Assembly: GCF_001659685.2 (NCBI RefSeq)
Contig: NZ_LXYE02000010.1
Coordinates: 1 to 64,000 of the forward strand
Direction: 5' to 3'
Source of the DNA: Labilibacter marinus
Lineage (GTDB): Bacteria > Bacteroidota > Bacteroidia > Bacteroidales > Marinilabiliaceae
Length of the DNA: 64,000 nucleotides
The notes under the pieces are model-generated. The model did no database searches and was not told where the DNA came from. It was given only the letters and a program-made list of their open reading frames with translations. Below, piece by piece: positions 45,124 to 53,908 of this stretch. The position numbers and the translations under genes are program-made. Positions within the stretch are counted from its first letter, which is position 1; every line of letters begins with the position of its first letter.

Positions 45124-46602
45124 CTACTCGTTAAATATGCGAATAACATCTTTATAATCTATTTGCTTCTTAAATTTAATGTAATCGATGAGGGCTTGCA
45201 CAGAAGTTTCTTTTGTGTTTTCTCCGGAGTCCACATGTTCAAAATTATAAGCAGATGCAATATAAGAGTTCATAGCAACCGTATAAGTTTTATCCACATC
45301 CAAGCGATTCCCTTGCATATCATTTAAGCCAATATAACCGCTCTGATAATATACTATTTGCATTCCCGATGGTTTTAAATCTCCCATACGACTATTTTTT
45401 ATCAGTGTAAATAGTTCTTTATGAGTAAGCGTAAATTTTATTACCTCATTACCAAAAGGGTCAATCTTGTATACATCTTTTGCCAATATATCGCCCTCAG
45501 GTAATTTATTTCGAATTCCTCCCGAATTTTGAAAAGCAATATCCACATTATATTTCCAAGTGATGGCATCTGTCATTAAGCTACCTAGTTCATCTTTTGA
45601 GTTTAATGGATGTGTGGCGGTTCCTAGTTTTTCGTATAAAATAGGGTTGTTGTTATTGTTGTAATCATTTACTACTTCTTGAATATCGTCATCTTTCTCA
45701 CCATAGTCATTCATATTTTTTAGGTAAGCATTTTTACTAACTACCGCTTTGTTTTTTACTTGAATATGTACAACGCCGATATGCTTTCCGTTAGATCCTG
45801 CTTGACATACCAAGGCATTGTTAAATATTTGTGGTTGATGCACTGTGGCATGCGAGTGTCCTCCAATAATTAAATCAATTTCAGGATTATCATTGGCCAG
45901 TGTTTCATCCGACCCTATTCCTAAATGAGATAATATGATAAATAAATTATCCTTTTCTTTAAGATGGGTGTATTTTTTAATTTCTGTTTTATAATATGGA
46001 AACTCACAGCCTAATACTTTATCAGGATGGGTAGATGGAATATACTTTTCTTCAACTTTAGTTCCTGTTTCAATTAACCCCAGTGTTACTATTTCAAAAC
46101 CTTCTTTCGACTTTAATACTTTATAGGCCTCTGGTTGATTTAAAATGCCAGATGTGGCATCTATATTTGCGCAAATAAACGGAAATTCTGCTTGAGCAAT
46201 GCGCTGATTAAGGATGGTTTGACCATAATCGAATTCGTGGTTGCCAATTACTGCCAAGTCCACATTTATCTTATTCATTAGGTCAATCATAGGATAGCCT
46301 TTATCCAAATGCATATCTACCATCGGATTGCCGCTAAATACGTCTCCAGCGCAGAGCACAAATACATTTTCGCAAGTATCCTTAACTCCATTTATAAATG
46401 CAGCCATTTGCGGAAATGCATCTATGTTACCATGTACATCATTTATATGCAGAATGACAATACTTTCATTAATGTCTTCTTTTTTATCAGCAGGTGTTGG
46501 GGCAGGAGATGAGTTATCTTCTTTATTACAAGCGCTAAATACAAATACTACAGCAAGTAATAATAGCGTGTGAAGAGTATTCTTTAATTTAAATATTTGC
46601 AT
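45124..46602 (-). CDS. Full-length 5'-nucleotidase lipoprotein
   Basis: 492 residues. The lipobox FVFSAC at residues about 19-25 is followed by a Ser/Pro linker. The metallophosphoesterase domain covers about 45-310 (LHINDVHGNID, GNHEFDYG, SHLGIGSDE, IGGHSHATVHQP) and the C-terminal 5'-nucleotidase domain covers about 330-490 (SGGIRNKLPEGDI, PFGNEVIKFTLTHKE). It should degrade extracytoplasmic nucleotides or 2',3'-cyclic phosphates. The two halves are fused here but split in the operon at 1975-3659. It converges with hvfC, 16 bases separating the stops. Confidence 0.94.
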   Translation of the reverse strand: MQIFKLKNTLHTLLLLAVVFVFSACNKEDNSSPAPTPADKKEDINESIVILHINDVHGNIDAFPQMAAFINGVKDTCENVFVLCAGDVFSGNPMVDMHLDKGYPMIDLMNKINVDLAVIGNHEFDYGQTILNQRIAQAEFPFICANIDATSGILNQPEAYKVLKSKEGFEIVTLGLIETGTKVEEKYIPSTHPDKVLGCEFPYYKTEIKKYTHLKEKDNLFIILSHLGIGSDETLANDNPEIDLIIGGHSHATVHQPQIFNNALVCQAGSNGKHIGVVHIQVKNKAVVSKNAYLKNMNDYGEKDDDIQEVVNDYNNNNNPILYEKLGTATHPLNSKDELGSLMTDAITWKYNVDIAFQNSGGIRNKLPEGDILAKDVYKIDPFGNEVIKFTLTHKELFTLIKNSRMGDLKPSGMQIVYYQSGYIGLNDMQGNRLDVDKTYTVAMNSYIASAYNFEHVDSGENTKETSVQALIDYIKFKKQIDYKDVIRIFNE

Positions 46603-46711
46603 GGAATTAGTTTTAGCTTTGATCTTACAAATGTAATACTTTGCGCAAGGATATAAATATGTAGAATGTCAAGAATAGATTAACAAAGTGATGTTATTTA
46701 ATAATTAATTA

Positions 46712-46719
46712 TAATTTTG
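46712..46719 (+). promoter_or_regulatory. Predicted -7 box before the cobalamin riboswitch
   Basis: TAATTTTG matches the Bacteroidota TAnnTTTG element and lies a few bases before the start of the riboswitch fold, where a transcription start would be expected. A matching -33 element is weak. Confidence 0.45.
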
Positions 46720-46905
46720 CCGTATCTGGTGTTTTATAATGCATTCGCATGATAAAATGAAAAGGGAATGCCGTGTAATTCGGCAACAGTACCCGCTGCT
46801 GTAAGTCCTATAAAATGATTTTAAATACTAAGCCACTGTGTTAACGGGAAGGCCTTAAAATCAAGGATAAGTCAGAAGACCTGCCAGTGATTGTAGAATC
46901 AATGT
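46720..46905 (+). ncRNA. Cobalamin riboswitch
   Basis: The hallmark elements occur in order: GGGAATGCCGTG (near 46764), GGCAACAGTACCCGCTGCTGTAAG, GCCACTG, CGGGAAGGC, and the B12 box AAGTCAGAAGACCTGCC at 46869-46885. Downstream, AATAAAAG at 46913-46920 and CTTTTATT at 46946-46953 can pair before the gene's start, and may form the expression platform. The gene controlled is the small CWC protein at 46995. Confidence 0.93.
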
Positions 46906-46994
46906 TTTCGGGAATAAAAGCAAAGTTACTTCGTTAGAAGCTAATCTTTTATTGGCATTGGTGTTTATTTACTAATTACTTAAACACAAGTGAA

Positions 46995-47207
46995 ATGATT
47001 AAAGAATGTCCTAAATGCAGTCAGGCATTTAATTGTAGAAATGATGAGATTTTTGAGTGCCATTGTATTTATGTACCTGTATCGGGTGAGGCTCAAAAGT
47101 ACCTGGCAGAGAAGTACAAAGATTGTTTATGTAATATTTGTTTGCGTGAAGTAGCAGCTATGTTCTCAAGCAAATTAGTAGCACAAAAAGAATGCTGTTC
47201 GCATTAA
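46995..47207 (+). CDS. Cysteine-rich CWC-type small protein
   Basis: 70 residues with ten Cys: C5xxC8, C14, C22xC24, C44xC46xxC49, and the terminal C67C68 before SH. It matches the small cysteine-rich CWC family (Cys_rich_CWC). The conserved N-terminal KECPKC and central CLCNICL are visible. Function is unknown; a metal-binding role is likely. It is directly preceded by a cobalamin riboswitch and is the only gene after it, so expression is expected to be repressed by cobalamin. Homologues can occur with cobalamin transport or salvage genes. Confidence 0.85.
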   Translation: MIKECPKCSQAFNCRNDEIFECHCIYVPVSGEAQKYLAEKYKDCLCNICLREVAAMFSSKLVAQKECCSH

Positions 47208-47226
47208 CCGTTTTGAGTAAACAAAA

Positions 47227-47252
47227 GAGGGTGCCAATCATTGACACCCTCT
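47227..47252 (-). terminator. Rho-independent terminator
   Basis: GAGGGTG and CACCCTC arms with a loop of about 11 bases. On the minus strand it is followed by TTTTGTTT, so it acts for the lipoprotein gene whose stop is at 47275. No T-run is present on the plus strand side. Confidence 0.7.
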
Positions 47253-47274
47253 AGTATATAGTTGTTAATTGAGA

Positions 47275-48267
47275 TTATTCGCAAGGACAATAAGTACTAT
47301 ACCATCCCCATCTTTTTGCATCAAACTTAGTTCCTGTACTCCAAGATGTTTCACTCCATGTTTTGTTGCCCATTGTTTTAGAAACAACCCCGTGAGCAGC
47401 AATTGGCCAACATCCATTAGCATCTTTACAAACGTCTTCTAGATCAGCAAGAGGAATCATCAGTACATTACCGTTAAAGTCATCTATATGATAGGGGAAA
47501 TTACCGTTTTTAGGATTTCCATTTTTAGTGGCTGGCATCTTATCAATACAACCAACATATACATGTGCTTCATCAAGGTTAAAACCTTCTTCTAAATCAT
47601 AGTTGATATACAGATATTCATCATCTTCCCATACAACCAAGTCTCCAACATTATGGTGTTGAGCAGCTACAATATCTCCAATTTTTTGAGGCGGACAAGG
47701 GTTGCATTCTTTCCAGCAGTAGTCTAAGTAATAGTTGTATCCTGTTTCATTATCTGAAGTAAGCCACCAGCTTGCCCATTTTTTTAAAGCCTCATTATAA
47801 GCTCTTATTTTTACGTTAAGTTTAATGCAATCTGACCATTCTCCTTTAGGGATTTTAAAGGTTGTAAGTTTAGTGTCAGAGTCACGAGTGAATTCCATTT
47901 GATAAGGAAAATTTTCGTAATCCCTACTCAATTCATCTCCTTCGTTAAATAGGTTTAAAGAGATTAACCTAAGTTTCCATCCATCTTCTACCTTAACATG
48001 AATATAAATGTAGTTTTCATCATTCATAATTGATACCATTGCAGCATCAAAGAAAGGGTATACATCTTTTTCTCCACATATATCAATATTAGTTTGGTTC
48101 ATGGAATAATACCAATCAAAGTCTGTCATGTGGGTCCAATGATCTAGATGACCACTTTTTAGGTTTGCTTCTACATTTAATTCTTCTACTACATCGCTTT
48201 GTGTACAAGATGTAAATCCGATTACAACTATTGCAAAAACGAAAAGATATTTTCCTAACTTCTTCAT
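47275..48267 (-). CDS. Hypothetical lipoprotein, paralogue A (two-domain, CPC tail)
   Basis: 330 residues with a lipoprotein signal (VVIGFTSC). It has an N-terminal domain (about 40-180: DFDWYYSM, FPYQMEFTRDSD, WSDCIKLNVKIRAYNEALKKWASWWLTSD, YYLDYCW) and a C-terminal domain with a fold-like signature seen in other Bacteroidota surface proteins (VWEDDEYLYINYDLEEGF, AHVYVGC, KNGNPKNGNFPY, IPLADLE, IAAHGVVSK). The final residues are YCPCE. I do not recognise a function. Its paralogue is next on the same strand. It is not a known enzyme and could bind an extracellular ligand. Confidence 0.82.
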   Translation of the reverse strand: MKKLGKYLFVFAIVVIGFTSCTQSDVVEELNVEANLKSGHLDHWTHMTDFDWYYSMNQTNIDICGEKDVYPFFDAAMVSIMNDENYIYIHVKVEDGWKLRLISLNLFNEGDELSRDYENFPYQMEFTRDSDTKLTTFKIPKGEWSDCIKLNVKIRAYNEALKKWASWWLTSDNETGYNYYLDYCWKECNPCPPQKIGDIVAAQHHNVGDLVVWEDDEYLYINYDLEEGFNLDEAHVYVGCIDKMPATKNGNPKNGNFPYHIDDFNGNVLMIPLADLEDVCKDANGCWPIAAHGVVSKTMGNKTWSETSWSTGTKFDAKRWGWYSTYCPCE

Positions 48268-48386
48268 GACTTTTATTTTTAGTTATAAATGCAAATTGCC
48301 CTTTTTAAAGATTAATGTCAATTTATTTTTGATAGACGACCTGATTTATGTTATTGTTTACACTGAAAGAACAGAAACCTTACATA

Positions 48387-48432
48387 TTAAAACCCAAAAG
48401 AGCTATAATTATAAAGCTCTTTTGGGTTTTAA
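48387..48432 (-). terminator. Strong terminator between the lipoprotein paralogues
   Basis: An 18-bp perfect stem (48387-48404 with 48415-48432) around a 10-base AT loop. The A-rich start and T-rich end let it work on the minus strand, ending the paralogue B transcript. It shows that the two paralogues are separately transcribed. Confidence 0.88.
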
Positions 48433-48451
48433 TATTAGATCAGTAATAACT

Positions 48452-49441
48452 CTAATCACAAGGACAATATTGGGAAGAAATCCACCATCTTTGTCCATAG
48501 CTTCTATATCTTCTTCGACATTTCTTTTCTTCATCAGATTTTTCTTTTGAAATGCTTCCGTATGCGAAAATAGGATAACACCCATTTGTATTCTTTTTAA
48601 TAGTTTCTAATTCAGCAAGAGGAACAGTTAAAACTCCATTGTCAAAATCTTTCATAGAAAACACTAGCTTATTATGGTTGCATCTACCTCTTTTTGAGCT
48701 ATACAATTTTTTGTAATCACCAATGTAAAAAATAGTGCTTTTTAGTTCATATGATTCTTCAACATTATACTTAACGTAGAAGTTTTCTTCGTCTTCCCAG
48801 ACAATGATATCTCCTAGATCATATTTTCTGTATGCTTTAATGTCTCCTATGTTTTGAGGTTCACATACTTTGCAGTCTTTCCAGCAGTAATCCAGGTAGT
48901 AGTTGTATCCGCTTAGATTATCAGAAGTTAACCACCAACTTTGCCATTTTTTTAATTCTTCATTATAAGCTTCAATTTTAATGTTAACCTTGAAGCAATT
49001 AGACCATTCACCATTGAATGGCACTTTGAATTTGGCTTGCTTTGTATCTGATTCTCTCGAGAATTCCATTTGGTAAGGAAAGTTTTCATAGTCTCTACTT
49101 AGCTCCTCGCCATCACTAAAAATGTTAAATGAAAGAAGTCTTAATTTCCAGCCTTCATTGGCTTGTAAATCAATATAAAGAAAGTCCTCGTCATTTTTGA
49201 TTGAAGCTTGTGCAGCATCAAAAAATGGGTAGGTGTCCGCTGCGTCGCAATAATTAATATCTATTTTGTCAACTGAATAATACCAATTATCTTCAGCCAT
49301 ATAAGTCCAATGATCAACTTGGGCACTCTTCAAGGTAACCGCTTCTTGAGCTATCTCTTCTATTTCTTCATTACTCTCACATGAAGTAAATGCAATAAAT
49401 AATATTGCAATTGACCATACATAGTTAAAATTACATTTCAT
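48452..49441 (-). CDS. Hypothetical lipoprotein, paralogue B (two-domain, CPC tail)
   Basis: 329 residues from the ATG at 49441, with lipobox IAFTSC. It matches paralogue A over its whole length: DNWYYSVDKIDI, FFDAAQASIKNDEDFLYI, SRDYENFPYQMEFSRESDTK, WWLTSDNLSGYNYYLDYCWKDCKVC and a second domain around VWEDEENFYVKYNVEES. It also ends in YCPCD. The C-terminal half is more diverged than the N-terminal half (the GNPKNGNFPY stretch is replaced by RCNHNKLVF). The function is unknown. Codon use and GC look like the surrounding genes. Confidence 0.82.
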   Translation of the reverse strand: MKCNFNYVWSIAILFIAFTSCESNEEIEEIAQEAVTLKSAQVDHWTYMAEDNWYYSVDKIDINYCDAADTYPFFDAAQASIKNDEDFLYIDLQANEGWKLRLLSFNIFSDGEELSRDYENFPYQMEFSRESDTKQAKFKVPFNGEWSNCFKVNIKIEAYNEELKKWQSWWLTSDNLSGYNYYLDYCWKDCKVCEPQNIGDIKAYRKYDLGDIIVWEDEENFYVKYNVEESYELKSTIFYIGDYKKLYSSKRGRCNHNKLVFSMKDFDNGVLTVPLAELETIKKNTNGCYPIFAYGSISKEKSDEEKKCRRRYRSYGQRWWISSQYCPCD

Positions 49442-49588
49442 AACAATAGGTTTATTTATTTTGTGTTCTAGTTTATGCATGCAAGTTGGCCAATTCATAG
49501 ATAAGTGTCAATCTTATTTTGATGGATAGTTATTTATTTGTTTTGTACACGTATTTTTTGAGTAAAATATATTTTAAGACATGCTATT

Positions 49589-51430
49589 TTATTGAGGTTT
49601 TGATGTTAGTTCTATAACTAATACACTTTTAGCTTTCGCTGTAACTTTGTCTAGTGATTGAATTTTTCGCCCTGTAAGAATATTGGTTCCATACCTATAT
49701 TGGCCTAATATTTCTTTAAATCTATTCAGTAGAATGGTACTCTTACCAGTCGTATTATTGTTTAACACAACCATCACTGTTTCAGTGTTTGAAAATCTAA
49801 AATAAATGTATATTCCATCTTCAGGGATAAAGTGTAGGGTTTTGCCATATCTAAGGGCATTAGATTTTTTTCGATAGTTTAAGAGCTTTTTAATATGATT
49901 AAATATTTGGTTTTGCTCTTTGCTTCTACCTTGTTTTCTAAATCCATTTATACTGTCACTTTTCCATCCTCCAGGAAAGTCGAGTCGTATTTTATCGTGG
50001 CCCTCTAAACCGTTACCATTCATCAGCAACTCGGTGCCATAATATATTTGAGGGATACCACGAGTGGTTAGCACATACGTCAAGGCCATTTTAAGTTTAT
50101 AGGTATTATTATCGAGCATATGGAGTATTCTTCCTTCATCATGATTATCGGGGAAAACGACCATATTCATCGGGTTTGGATAAAGGTGGTCATCTGCTAA
50201 CGTGTTGTATAAACGTACTAAACCTGTGCTCCAACTTTCTTCTTCGTTAAAAGCGTGTCTGATGGCTTGTTGCATAGGGAAGTCCATTAAGCTAGGAAGA
50301 TAAGAGTTGTAGCCATCTTGATTTGGAAAGTCCTTTTGCCAGTAACACAGTTTAGAGGCTTCGTTAATCCATGATTCTCCTACAATATTGAAGTTGGGAT
50401 ATTCCTTTAAAATACGTTGTGCCCAAATAGCCATTCCATGCTGATCGGGATATGGGAAAGTGTCCATCCGTATGCCTTGAAGCCCTGCATATTCAATCCA
50501 CCAAATACTATTTTGAATCATATAGGTCAGCAGGAATTTATTTTCCAAGTTTAGGTCCGGCATATGTGTATCGAACCAACCTTTTACGGATAAATCTTTA
50601 TCTGCTTTAGCTACGTATGGGTCAGAGATGGTAGATAAACGATAATTAGAGCGTGTAAATTCCTCCCATTGGTTAATCCAGCTAAACATGGGCAGATCAT
50701 GCATCCACCAGTGATTACTACCACAATGGTTAAAGACCATATCCATAATCATTTTTAACCCGCGTTTATGGCATTCTTGGCTGAGTTCTTTGAATTCCTT
50801 ATTTGTCCCAAAGCGTGGGTCTATAGTATAAAAATCGGTAATGGCATAACCATGGTAGGAAGAATGTTCCTGATTATTCTCCAATACTGGATTTAACCAG
50901 ATAGAAGTAAAACCCATCTCTTGTATGTAATCAAGATGATTACTAATGCCTTGCAAATCGCCTCCATGTCTTCCGTGTGGAGCTTTTCGATCGACCGATT
51001 CAAGCATTCCGTCGACTTGGTCTATTTTAGGGTTACCATTTGAAAAGCGGTCGGGCATTAAAAGATAGATGGCATCGCCAGAATCAAAGCCTTGCCTGTT
51101 GGCAGAATCATCTTTTCGCTTTAATAAAGGATATATATGGGTATGAACAAGCTTGTTATTCTGTGAAAAATGGATGGTAAATTCCGTTTCTTCTAAGGTG
51201 TGTGGAAGAAGTAAATCAATAAATAAGTAATTGGAGTTTTCTACTTTAGATACTTTACGGACTTGTATAGAAGGGTGGGCTATAGCGAGATCAAGGGATG
51301 CAATTTCTTTTCCATAAATCATTAACTGCAACTCTTCCGAATCCATGCCCACCCACCAATTGGGAGGTTCAATTCTTTTAATTAAATTATTTTGGCAATC
51401 ATTCTTTGCTGCTTTATCCGAAGTTTCCAT
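49589..51430 (-). CDS. GH13 cyclomaltodextrinase/neopullulanase-type glucosidase
   Basis: 613 residues. An N-terminal cyclomaltodextrinase-type beta domain (about 18-100, RIEPPNWWVGM) is followed by the GH13 barrel with nucleophile Asp323 (GIRMDTF), acid Glu352 (GESWI), stabiliser Asp431 (PDNHDEGR) and MDMVFNHCG. A C-terminal beta domain ends it. No signal peptide or lipobox is visible, so it is probably cytoplasmic. It would split maltodextrins or cyclodextrins to maltose and glucose for the phosphorylase encoded next to it. It is the last gene of the alpha-glucan set, following a terminator at 51521. Confidence 0.93.
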   Translation of the reverse strand: METSDKAAKNDCQNNLIKRIEPPNWWVGMDSEELQLMIYGKEIASLDLAIAHPSIQVRKVSKVENSNYLFIDLLLPHTLEETEFTIHFSQNNKLVHTHIYPLLKRKDDSANRQGFDSGDAIYLLMPDRFSNGNPKIDQVDGMLESVDRKAPHGRHGGDLQGISNHLDYIQEMGFTSIWLNPVLENNQEHSSYHGYAITDFYTIDPRFGTNKEFKELSQECHKRGLKMIMDMVFNHCGSNHWWMHDLPMFSWINQWEEFTRSNYRLSTISDPYVAKADKDLSVKGWFDTHMPDLNLENKFLLTYMIQNSIWWIEYAGLQGIRMDTFPYPDQHGMAIWAQRILKEYPNFNIVGESWINEASKLCYWQKDFPNQDGYNSYLPSLMDFPMQQAIRHAFNEEESWSTGLVRLYNTLADDHLYPNPMNMVVFPDNHDEGRILHMLDNNTYKLKMALTYVLTTRGIPQIYYGTELLMNGNGLEGHDKIRLDFPGGWKSDSINGFRKQGRSKEQNQIFNHIKKLLNYRKKSNALRYGKTLHFIPEDGIYIYFRFSNTETVMVVLNNNTTGKSTILLNRFKEILGQYRYGTNILTGRKIQSLDKVTAKAKSVLVIELTSKPQ

Positions 51431-51520
51431 ATATCCTAAATCGAATCTAAAATTAAGGATTCTTAAACGAATACTTTAAGCGAGACTTGAAAATATTTTA
51501 TTGGGTTATATGCATAAAAC

Positions 51521-51557
51521 AAAAAACCTCCTTACCGTTATGGCAAGAAGGCTTTTG
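51521..51557 (-). terminator. Terminator of the GH65 gene
   Basis: On the minus strand GCCTTCTTGCC pairs with GGTAAGGAGGT (wobbles) and is followed by TTTTTTGTTTT. It lies 16 bases after the GH65 stop and may reduce, or stop, read-through into the GH13 gene. Confidence 0.7.
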
Positions 51558-51572
51558 TATCCAAATCGAAAT

Positions 51573-53879
51573 TTATCGGGAAATAGTCTTTGACTGATTA
51601 GCTTCAACAGTCACTAATTCGTCGTAAACGTATAATTCAATGGTTTCTTTGGCATGAGATAAAATTTCTACTTCTTGAGTAGTTACCCTTACCTCCAAGT
51701 CGTTTCCTTTAAATGTAATACGGAAAGCATATTCATCCCATTCCTTTGGAATGTCTGGGCTTAAATACAGCTTCTCATTATAGGCTCTTTTACCTCCAAA
51801 ACCTTCAACAATACTCATCCATGTTCCTGCCATACTGGTAATATGCAAGCCTTCATGAACCTCTGCATTATAATCATCTAAATCTAAACGCGATGTTCTT
51901 AAATACATCTCATAAGCTTTCTCAACCCTACCAATTTTAGTAGCTAAGATGGAATGAACACAAGGAGATAATGAAGATTCATGCACGGTTCTTGGTTCGT
52001 AAAAATTGAAGTTTCTCTCAATTTCTTCTTTAGAAAACTCTTCCTCTAGCACATACATACCTTGTAAGGTGTCTGCTTGTTTTATAAAGTTAGAACGAAG
52101 AATTCTATCCCAAGACCAGTGCTGGTTTATTGGACGTTGAGCTGGATCAAGGTCATCTGCCATAACCTGCTCTTTATCCATAAAACCATCTTGTTGCATA
52201 AATACTTGCAGCTCCTCATTGTATGGAAAGTGCATTTTATCAACTATATCAACCCAACGAGTAGTTTCTTCAGCTTTGAACGAAAGCTTGCTAACTAACT
52301 CATCATATCTGGCAGGGTTGCTGGCTTTAACATGCTCTAATGCTTCCTTGGTATATTTTAAACACCAAGTAGCCATTTTATTCGTATACCAGTTGTTGTT
52401 AATGTTGTTTTCGTATTCATTAGGACCAGTAACACCTAGCATCACATACTTTTGGCGAGCCTCAGAGAAGGTAATTCTCTGACTCCAAAAACGGGAAATA
52501 CCTACAAGTACTTCAATACCGTACTCTTCCAAGTATTTTTTATCGCCTGTATGGCGGATGTAATTATGAATAGCATATGCAATGGCGCCATTACGGTGAA
52601 TTTCTTCAAATGTAATTTCCCACTCATTATGACACTCTTCACCATTGGCGGTTACCATTGGGTATAATGCTGCACCATCAGTAAAACCTAACTTTTGCGC
52701 ATTTTCAATCGCTTTTTGTAGATGCTTATATCTATATACTAAAAGCTGGCGAGTAACTTCCTTTGGAGAAGTCATCAGGAAAAAAGGAATACAATATGCT
52801 TCGGTATCCCAATATGTGGTACCTCCATATTTTTCTCCAGTAAATCCTTTAGGACCAACGTTTAATCTTTCGTCTTCTCCTGTGTATGTTTGGTTCAGAT
52901 GAAAAATGTTAAAACGAATAGCCTGTTGTGCAGCTACATCACCTTTAATTTTAACATCACTGTGAACCCACTTTTCAGCCCATTGTTTTTTGTGATCGGC
53001 AAAAAGCTGGTCGAAACCTTTATGAGCAGCATAAGAAGCTAACTCTTCAGCGTTACTCTTTAACTCACCATCTGCATAGTTTAAAGATGAAACTACCCCA
53101 GCAAATTTTTCGATAGTAGCAGTTTGTCCTTCTTTAACTTCAGTTTCCACTTTATTACCAGCCCATTTAGCTAATTGAATAACTTCAGGCTTCGCTTGTA
53201 CTTGTTTGCCATCCAATAGTAAATGGTACTTGATAGCAAAACCACAACGGAAATCTGATTTTTTAGTTTGACATTCTAAATAAGCAGAACCTTGAGCTGC
53301 ATCTACATCAAGCACATTCCAAAACTTCTCATCGTAGTTTGAATCTTCATTTTCGATGTCTCCATCAATATATGGCGTGAAGCTAATTGCACCAGAAAAA
53401 TTCTTTGGTGTAACTTCGTAACGGATAGCACCATTTTCTGTGTCAGCCATACTTACAAAACGTTTGGCTTTAACATGAATTTGTTTGTTCCCCGCTAAAG
53501 TAGCGTTAAATTCTCTTTCTAAATAGCCTTCTTGCATATTTAAGGTACGCACAAAATTAGCTACTTCGCATTGGCTTAAGTCTAACTCAATACCATCAAT
53601 TGTAACATCAATACCAATCCAATTTGGAGAGTTAAGAACTTTAGCAAAATATTCTGGATACCCATTTTTCCACCAACCTACTCTAGTTTTGTCTGGGTAA
53701 TATACACCAGCAACATAACTACCTTGTAAACTAGGACCTGAGTATTTTTCTTCGAAGTTGGCACGCTGTCCCATTTTGCCATTACCAATACTAAAGATAC
53801 TTTCTGATGCTTCGTGATTGTTAGGATCGAAACCTTCTTCGATCACACTCCATTCGTCATGTTTAAGATATTCTTTCAT
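51573..53879 (-). CDS. GH65 maltose phosphorylase-type enzyme
   Basis: 768 residues, the usual GH65 phosphorylase length, with no signal peptide. The N-terminal beta-sandwich (SIFSIGNGKMGQRANFEE) precedes an (alpha/alpha)6 barrel that carries the acid Glu421 in HNEWEITFEEIHRNGAIAYA and the YGGTTYWDTEAYCIPFF substrate region. Enzymes of this family phosphorolyse maltose, trehalose, kojibiose or nigerose. The context favours maltose, giving glucose and beta-glucose 1-phosphate for the phosphoglucomutase gene upstream. It follows the pgmB gene by 29 bases. Confidence 0.95.
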   Translation of the reverse strand: MKEYLKHDEWSVIEEGFDPNNHEASESIFSIGNGKMGQRANFEEKYSGPSLQGSYVAGVYYPDKTRVGWWKNGYPEYFAKVLNSPNWIGIDVTIDGIELDLSQCEVANFVRTLNMQEGYLEREFNATLAGNKQIHVKAKRFVSMADTENGAIRYEVTPKNFSGAISFTPYIDGDIENEDSNYDEKFWNVLDVDAAQGSAYLECQTKKSDFRCGFAIKYHLLLDGKQVQAKPEVIQLAKWAGNKVETEVKEGQTATIEKFAGVVSSLNYADGELKSNAEELASYAAHKGFDQLFADHKKQWAEKWVHSDVKIKGDVAAQQAIRFNIFHLNQTYTGEDERLNVGPKGFTGEKYGGTTYWDTEAYCIPFFLMTSPKEVTRQLLVYRYKHLQKAIENAQKLGFTDGAALYPMVTANGEECHNEWEITFEEIHRNGAIAYAIHNYIRHTGDKKYLEEYGIEVLVGISRFWSQRITFSEARQKYVMLGVTGPNEYENNINNNWYTNKMATWCLKYTKEALEHVKASNPARYDELVSKLSFKAEETTRWVDIVDKMHFPYNEELQVFMQQDGFMDKEQVMADDLDPAQRPINQHWSWDRILRSNFIKQADTLQGMYVLEEEFSKEEIERNFNFYEPRTVHESSLSPCVHSILATKIGRVEKAYEMYLRTSRLDLDDYNAEVHEGLHITSMAGTWMSIVEGFGGKRAYNEKLYLSPDIPKEWDEYAFRITFKGNDLEVRVTTQEVEILSHAKETIELYVYDELVTVEANQSKTISR

Positions 53880-53908
53880 TTTAATTTCTTTTTTTCAATT
53901 ACAAATGA

